A stretch of 7,039 bases of DNA from Desulfobacterales bacterium (GTDB lineage: Bacteria; Desulfobacterota; Desulfobacteria; Desulfobacterales; 4be13): the NCBI GenBank assembly GCA_029940115.1, contig JAOZRQ010000372.1, positions 1 through 7,039 on the forward strand, given 5' to 3'. A model generated the notes under the pieces. It was not told the DNA's origin. It worked only from the letters and a program-made list of their open reading frames with translations, and did no database searches. Position numbers and translations under genes: made by a program. Below, one piece after another: positions 3,978 to 7,039 of this stretch. Each line of letters starts with the position of its first letter. Within the stretch, counting starts at the first letter, position 1.

Positions 3978-5714
3978 ATGGAAAAGACCTTGAGATGGTT
4001 CAAGGCAATGGGGCTGATGGGCCTGCTTCTCGTCGGGATCGTTTTCCCGGCCATGGCGCAAGAGACGGCGATCATCAGCGAGAAGGATGTGTTTCACCCG
4101 GTCATCGCCACCCAGGGCATGGTTGCCACCCAGCAGCATTACGCGACCCGGGCCGGGCTTGAGGTGCTGAAGGAGGGCGGAAACGCAGTGGACGCTGCGG
4201 TGACCATCGGCTTCACCCTCGCGGTCACCCTTCCCCGGGCCGGAAACATTGGCGGCGGCGGTTTCATGCTGATCCATCAGGCAAAGACGGGCGAAACCAT
4301 TGCGGTGGACTATCGGGAAAAGGCGCCCAAGAAGGCCACCCGGGACATGTATCTAAACAAAGACGGGAACGCGGATCCGGAAAAATCGAGGTACAGCTAT
4401 CTTGCGGTCGGTGTTCCGGGCACGGTGGCCGGTCTGACCATGGTGCTTGAGAAATACGGAACCATCCCCTTGACCCGCGCATTGAAGCCTGCCATCGAAT
4501 TTGCGGAGAAAGGCATTCCGATGGATGTGGACCTGAGGGACTCCCTTGTCGCGGCCAAGAAGCGAATGGAGGCATCCACGGCCACGATGGACATCTTCTT
4601 CAAAGCGGGCGGGAAGCCTTACGACGTGGGTGAGTTGCTGATCCAGAGGGACTTGGCCTGGAGTCTGAAGCAGATCGCCAAACAGGGTCGGGACGCGTTC
4701 TACAAGGGTGAAATCGCTGATCGGATCGTCGCGGACATGAAAGCCAACGGCGGTCTGATCACAAAAGAGGATCTGGCCGCGTATCAGCCGGTCATCCGCA
4801 AGCCGATCCACGGCACCTATCGCGGGTATGACATCTATTCCATGCCGCCTCCCAGCTCCGGCGGGGTGCATATCGTGCAGATACTGAATCTGCTGGAGCC
4901 GTTCCCCATCTCGTATCTCGGACACAACACCGCGGATACCCTCCACCTGATGGCCGAAGCGATGAGACTCGCGTTTGCGGATCGTTCCAAACATCTCGGA
5001 GATTCGGACTTTGTGGCGGTTCCGGTCCCGGGTCTGATCTCCAAGGCGTATGCGGGCGCGCTTCGTCCCAAAATGGATCTTTACAAAGCCACTCCGAGCA
5101 GGCGCGTTCTGCCCGGAGAACCGGGGAAATACGAAAGCAATGAGACCACCCATTTTTCGATCATGGACAAACAGGGGAACGTGGCCTCCAACACCTATAC
5201 CCTGAATTTCAGCTACGGGACCAAGCTGACCGCGGCCAAGACCGGCATTCTGCTGAACAATGAGATGGACGATTTTTCGGCAAAACCGGGTGTGCCAAAT
5301 GCTTATGGCCTCATCGGCGGCGAATTCAACGCGATTGAGCCGGAGAAGCGAATGCTCAGCTCCATGTCTCCCACCATCGTAATGAAAGGCGGGAAGCCGT
5401 TCCTCGCCACCGGCAGCCCGGGGGGAAGCCGGATCATCACCACGACCCTTCAGGTCATCATGAACGTGATTGATCACGGCATGAACATCGCCGAAGCCAC
5501 CAGCGCCAGACGGATCCACCATCAGTGGCTCCCGGATGAGCTCCGCATCGAAAAGGGGCTGAATCAGGACACCATCCACCTGTTGCGTCAGAAAGGGCAT
5601 GATGTTGTGGTGAAAAACGCCATGGGCAGCACACAGAGTGTCATGTTCAAAGCGGGCGTGTTCTATGGATCGTCCGACCCACGCAGAACCAGTTCCCTTA
5701 CACAGGGGTTCTGA
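3978..5714 (+). CDS. ggt: Gamma-glutamyltransferase, exported, glutathione hydrolase
   Basis: Predicted 578-aa N-terminal-nucleophile hydrolase that cleaves the gamma-glutamyl bond of glutathione and related compounds, or transfers the group to amino acids, in the periplasm. A signal peptide is clear: MEKTLRWFK, a hydrophobic core, then a likely cut after FPAMA (27). The proenzyme autocleaves before a Thr; here that is T390 in NETTHFS. Other active-site positions keep E. coli residues, each one number lower: R113 in DYREKAP, N410, D432 in NEMDDF, S461-S462 in LSSMSP and G482-G483 in GSPGGSR. The substrate-covering lid loop PGVPNAYGLIGG is present. Length equals that of E. coli GGT within two residues. 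The start at 3978 is fixed by AAGGAGG (3966-3972), 5 nt upstream; an in-frame TTG at 3873 would put 35 residues before the signal peptide and is rejected. The gene stands alone. Confidence 0.96.
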   Translation: MEKTLRWFKAMGLMGLLLVGIVFPAMAQETAIISEKDVFHPVIATQGMVATQQHYATRAGLEVLKEGGNAVDAAVTIGFTLAVTLPRAGNIGGGGFMLIHQAKTGETIAVDYREKAPKKATRDMYLNKDGNADPEKSRYSYLAVGVPGTVAGLTMVLEKYGTIPLTRALKPAIEFAEKGIPMDVDLRDSLVAAKKRMEASTATMDIFFKAGGKPYDVGELLIQRDLAWSLKQIAKQGRDAFYKGEIADRIVADMKANGGLITKEDLAAYQPVIRKPIHGTYRGYDIYSMPPPSSGGVHIVQILNLLEPFPISYLGHNTADTLHLMAEAMRLAFADRSKHLGDSDFVAVPVPGLISKAYAGALRPKMDLYKATPSRRVLPGEPGKYESNETTHFSIMDKQGNVASNTYTLNFSYGTKLTAAKTGILLNNEMDDFSAKPGVPNAYGLIGGEFNAIEPEKRMLSSMSPTIVMKGGKPFLATGSPGGSRIITTTLQVIMNVIDHGMNIAEATSARRIHHQWLPDELRIEKGLNQDTIHLLRQKGHDVVVKNAMGSTQSVMFKAGVFYGSSDPRRTSSLTQGF

Positions 5715-5722
5715 ATTTGAAC

Positions 5723-5749
5723 GAGTGCAAAAGCCTCGCTTTTGCACTC
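5723..5749 (+). terminator. Strong hairpin after ggt, no U-tract
   Basis: GAGTGCAAAAG (5723-5733) and CTTTTGCACTC (5739-5749) form a perfect 11-bp stem with the loop CCTCG, starting 9 nt after the ggt stop codon. Its position suits an intrinsic terminator or an mRNA 3'-end stabiliser. The following bases are CCCGCTCTC and not a T-run, so termination efficiency is uncertain. Confidence 0.5.
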
Positions 5750-5779
5750 CCCGCTCTCGCAAGAAGTTTGTAGTTCCGC

Positions 5780-5806
5780 CTCTCGGCGGTGCGGAACCGC
5801 CGAGAG
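5780..5806. terminator. GC-rich hairpin between convergent genes
   Basis: CTCTCGGCGGT (5780-5790) and ACCGCCGAGAG (5796-5806) make a perfect 11-bp stem with the loop GCGGA. It lies between the ends of ggt (plus strand) and the STAS gene (minus strand) and could act on either. Read on the minus strand, a run of eight Ts lies between the STAS stop codon and this hairpin, so the canonical hairpin-then-T order is not met. Competing pairings exist: GTTCCGC with GCGGAAC, and GCTCTCG (5753-5759) with CGAGAGC (5801-5807). Confidence 0.4.
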
Positions 5807-5850
5807 CTTGAAATCAAATGCACCAGTTAAAAAAAACACGATCCTGATCC

Positions 5851-6204
5851 TTAATCAAATTTCATTTCCAACGCAGGCATGAGCCTTTTCAGTCCCTTCA
5901 TTGACCTCTCCTGCCATGTATATTTTCGGGAACAATGAATGACAAGGCCGCTGGCACCTTTGTTCCGCAACTTGATGACCAGGCCCGCGCCCAGTGTTGT
6001 GATGCCTGAACTGTTGAGAAATTCGAGTTTTCTGATATCCAGCGTAACGGTCTCCGGTTCCTTGGCAATCGCGTCCTCAAAGAGTTTTGAAACCGAATGA
6101 TACCCCTCCTTTCCCCTCAGGTCCATGATCCCCTCACATATGATTGTCGCTGTTATTGCGTCATAGCTGACGTTATATTTTTCACCCGTCACTTCCATCT
6201 TCAC
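5851..6204 (-). CDS. STAS-domain anti-sigma-factor-antagonist-like regulator (Slr1659 superfamily)
   Basis: Predicted 117-aa cytoplasmic single-domain STAS protein. VTLDIRKLEFLNSSGITTLG (53-72) is the STAS signature. By alignment with SpoIIAA (FMDSSGLG), S65 is the likely phospho-acceptor, and N64 replaces the usual Asp. The opening KYNVSYDAITATIICEG and the ending WQERSMKGLKRLMPALEMKFD match my memory of the cyanobacterial Slr1659 superfamily, which is coded next to Slr1658-type proteins, as here. The expected role is partner switching: the STAS protein binds the HATPase partner and is controlled by its phosphorylation state. The start may be GTG at 6204, with GGAGG (6211-6215) 6 nt upstream, or ATG at 6198. 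The GTG immediately follows a TGA of a short upstream frame. The STAS fold is firm; the target is unknown. Confidence 0.85.
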   Translation of the reverse strand: MKMEVTGEKYNVSYDAITATIICEGIMDLRGKEGYHSVSKLFEDAIAKEPETVTLDIRKLEFLNSSGITTLGAGLVIKLRNKGASGLVIHCSRKYTWQERSMKGLKRLMPALEMKFD

Positions 6205-6345
6205 TCATCTCCTCCGTAACATGCCCATGCCCGCGCCCATGTCCATACCCGAATTCTCATTCGTGCAGATGTCGGCGATGGCGCTTCCATGTATGTCGTC
6301 CGTTGTCCATTTGTGGGCGTATTTATAAGTTGGGGGAGGGCGCAT
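6205..6345 (-). CDS. Doubtful short reading frame between the regulator genes
   Basis: A 46-codon frame opens with ATG at 6345-6343 and ends with TGA at 6207-6205, directly abutting the GTG start of the STAS gene, a layout that would allow translational coupling. The translated tail is Met/Gly-rich (GMDMGAGMGM, then LRRR) with a single Cys. The first dozen codons lie inside a MITE terminal repeat (6315-6347), so this start is probably accidental. Any genuine gene would have been damaged by the insertion. There is no good ribosome site: GAAAGGA is about 15 nt away. I do not recognise the product. It is either a remnant, a leader peptide or chance. Confidence 0.2.
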   Translation of the reverse strand: MRPPPTYKYAHKWTTDDIHGSAIADICTNENSGMDMGAGMGMLRRR

Positions 6346-6347
6346 TT
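6315..6347 (+). repeat. MITE terminal-repeat copy inside the regulator operon
   Basis: Bases 6315-6337 match the left end of the element at 3546-3733 at 22 of 23 positions (GGGCGTATT, then ATAAGTTGGGGGA). Directly after, 6338-6347 repeats the tip GGGCGCATTT as found at the element's other end. The 7-mer CATTTGT occurs at 6308-6314 and 6343-6349. No complete second arm is nearby, so this is a solo end or a deletion remnant. Confidence 0.75.
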
Positions 6348-6364
6348 GTCTGCGTTCATTCCTT

Positions 6365-6955
6365 TCAAGTTTCTGATCGCAGATTTCTCACCACAGGCAG
6401 GCGGACCATTGTAGTTACTGTCCGAACTCCAGAATCTTCATCCTTTTCAAACTTCCATGTCGGCACTGCTCCGTAGTCAAGAATCATCGTCAGGAAACCC
6501 ATGCGGGATTCCTCGTTCTCCTCCAAGGCATTTTTCTCCATCTGCTCAAGATACAATTCATCCGGATCCTCGGTGACGATCTTCTCCACAAACGTCTGAT
6601 ATTCTTTGTCATCTTCGGGACTGATGCTGTTGGTCACATAAAAATGCAACTCGTTGTCAGACATGCATAACGTGATTTTTATCAGAAAATGCGGTTCATA
6701 AGTGAATTTCACGGCGTTTCCTATCAGCTCTCCGGCAATGAAACGGACAGCGTCCTTCATTTCTGCCTTCACGCGTTTCGACGTCTTGTCATGTGAGGGG
6801 AAAAATGTTCCCCAGAACCTTGACAAGAAGGACGCGGAGAGAGACCCGCTTTCCCATAATTCATCCATATTCAATGTCGCGGCTCTGAACTTTATGAGCA
6901 TGTGCTCCTCATTGTCATTCATTTCTGTGAAATTCCCGAACAATTTATCGGACAT
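6365..6955 (-). CDS. HATPase-type regulator (Slr1658 superfamily)
   Basis: Predicted 196-aa cytoplasmic protein resembling anti-sigma-factor kinases of the GHKL ATPase fold. The segment KDAVRFIAGELIGNAVKF (67-84) carries an N-box-like E76/N80/K83 pattern. The order LFGNF, then LWxxGxLSxxFLxxFWxTFFP, GELIGNAVKF, VTNSI, DPDELYLEQMEKNA and MGFLTMILDYGA agrees with the Slr1658 superfamily as I recall it. A clear ATP-lid DxGxG motif is not visible, so kinase activity is unproven. I chose ATG at 6955 because GGGAG lies at 6964-6968, 8 nt upstream; an ATG 15 bp earlier has no ribosome site. The STAS gene follows on the same strand after a 160-bp gap, longer than expected for a tight pair and occupied by a MITE end. 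No SpoIIE-like phosphatase or sigma factor is in the window. Confidence 0.8.
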   Translation of the reverse strand: MSDKLFGNFTEMNDNEEHMLIKFRAATLNMDELWESGSLSASFLSRFWGTFFPSHDKTSKRVKAEMKDAVRFIAGELIGNAVKFTYEPHFLIKITLCMSDNELHFYVTNSISPEDDKEYQTFVEKIVTEDPDELYLEQMEKNALEENEESRMGFLTMILDYGAVPTWKFEKDEDSGVRTVTTMVRLPVVRNLRSET

Positions 6956-6990
6956 CCTGCTTTCTCCCATGTAAATCAGTTAAAGAGTTT

Positions 6991-7006
6991 GTGAGTTGGT
7001 GAGTTG
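6991..7006. repeat. Short 8-bp tandem duplication
   Basis: GTGAGTTG is repeated twice head to tail in the region upstream of the HATPase-type gene. It lies in the zone where that operon's promoter should be, but no good -35/-10 pair is apparent on the minus strand before the window ends. Confidence 0.5.
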
Positions 7007-7039
7007 GTTTCTGTGGGGTTCAGGTTTGATTGTTGCCCA

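Noticed and set aside
4353..5762. 469-codon open frame on the minus strand opposite ggt
   Set aside because: It is fully antisense to a gamma-glutamyltransferase with every catalytic motif in place, has a His/Arg/Gly-rich composition typical of GC-biased antisense frames, and resembles no family I know.

Overview
The window looks like chromosomal DNA of a bacterium with a large, repeat-rich genome. A member of the Desulfobacterota (delta-proteobacterial sulfate reducers or filamentous/multicellular relatives) is my best guess. It rests on the protein style of RuvB, GGT and the Slr1658/Slr1659-type pair, plus intergenic DNA packed with palindromic interspersed repeats. No rRNA, tRNA or lineage-specific marker is present, so the assignment is tentative. 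Five CDSs look intact, one gene is broken, and one short reading frame is doubtful.

Layout. 1-190 is a scrambled array built from three short modules. 193-478 is a stack of inverted repeats with two tandem 26-bp hairpin units. 511-1110 encodes a HigA-like (XRE) protein with an extra C-terminal domain. It overlaps by 29 bp the 5' part of an AbiEii-type nucleotidyltransferase toxin gene (1082-1528), whose 3' part is replaced by a palindrome-rich segment; this is a decayed toxin-antitoxin pair. 1666-1986 is a small conserved cysteine-bearing protein of DUF6951 type. 1987-2432 holds a TAC triplet run, two 48-bp tandem repeats, a degenerate CGCGGAT-type repeat and one arm of a 46-bp inverted repeat whose other arm is at 1528-1572. 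2433-3452 is ruvB without ruvA or ruvC next to it. 3546-3733 is a 188-bp MITE-like element with terminal inverted repeats and a perfect 8-bp target duplication. 3978-5714 is a complete exported gamma-glutamyltransferase gene. 5723-5806 carries two strong hairpins between convergent genes. 6955-5851 (minus strand) is a two-gene unit of a HATPase-type regulator and a STAS-domain protein (Slr1658/Slr1659 superfamilies). A copy of the MITE end lies between them.

How the genes relate. Three modules have clear internal logic: the toxin-antitoxin remnant, the solitary housekeeping genes ruvB and ggt, and the partner-switch pair at the right end. I see no evidence that the three modules work together. 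The most unusual content is in the non-coding DNA: a mobile element defined to the base, its terminal repeat re-used inside the regulatory pair, and several nested or mutually exclusive hairpins near gene starts and ends.
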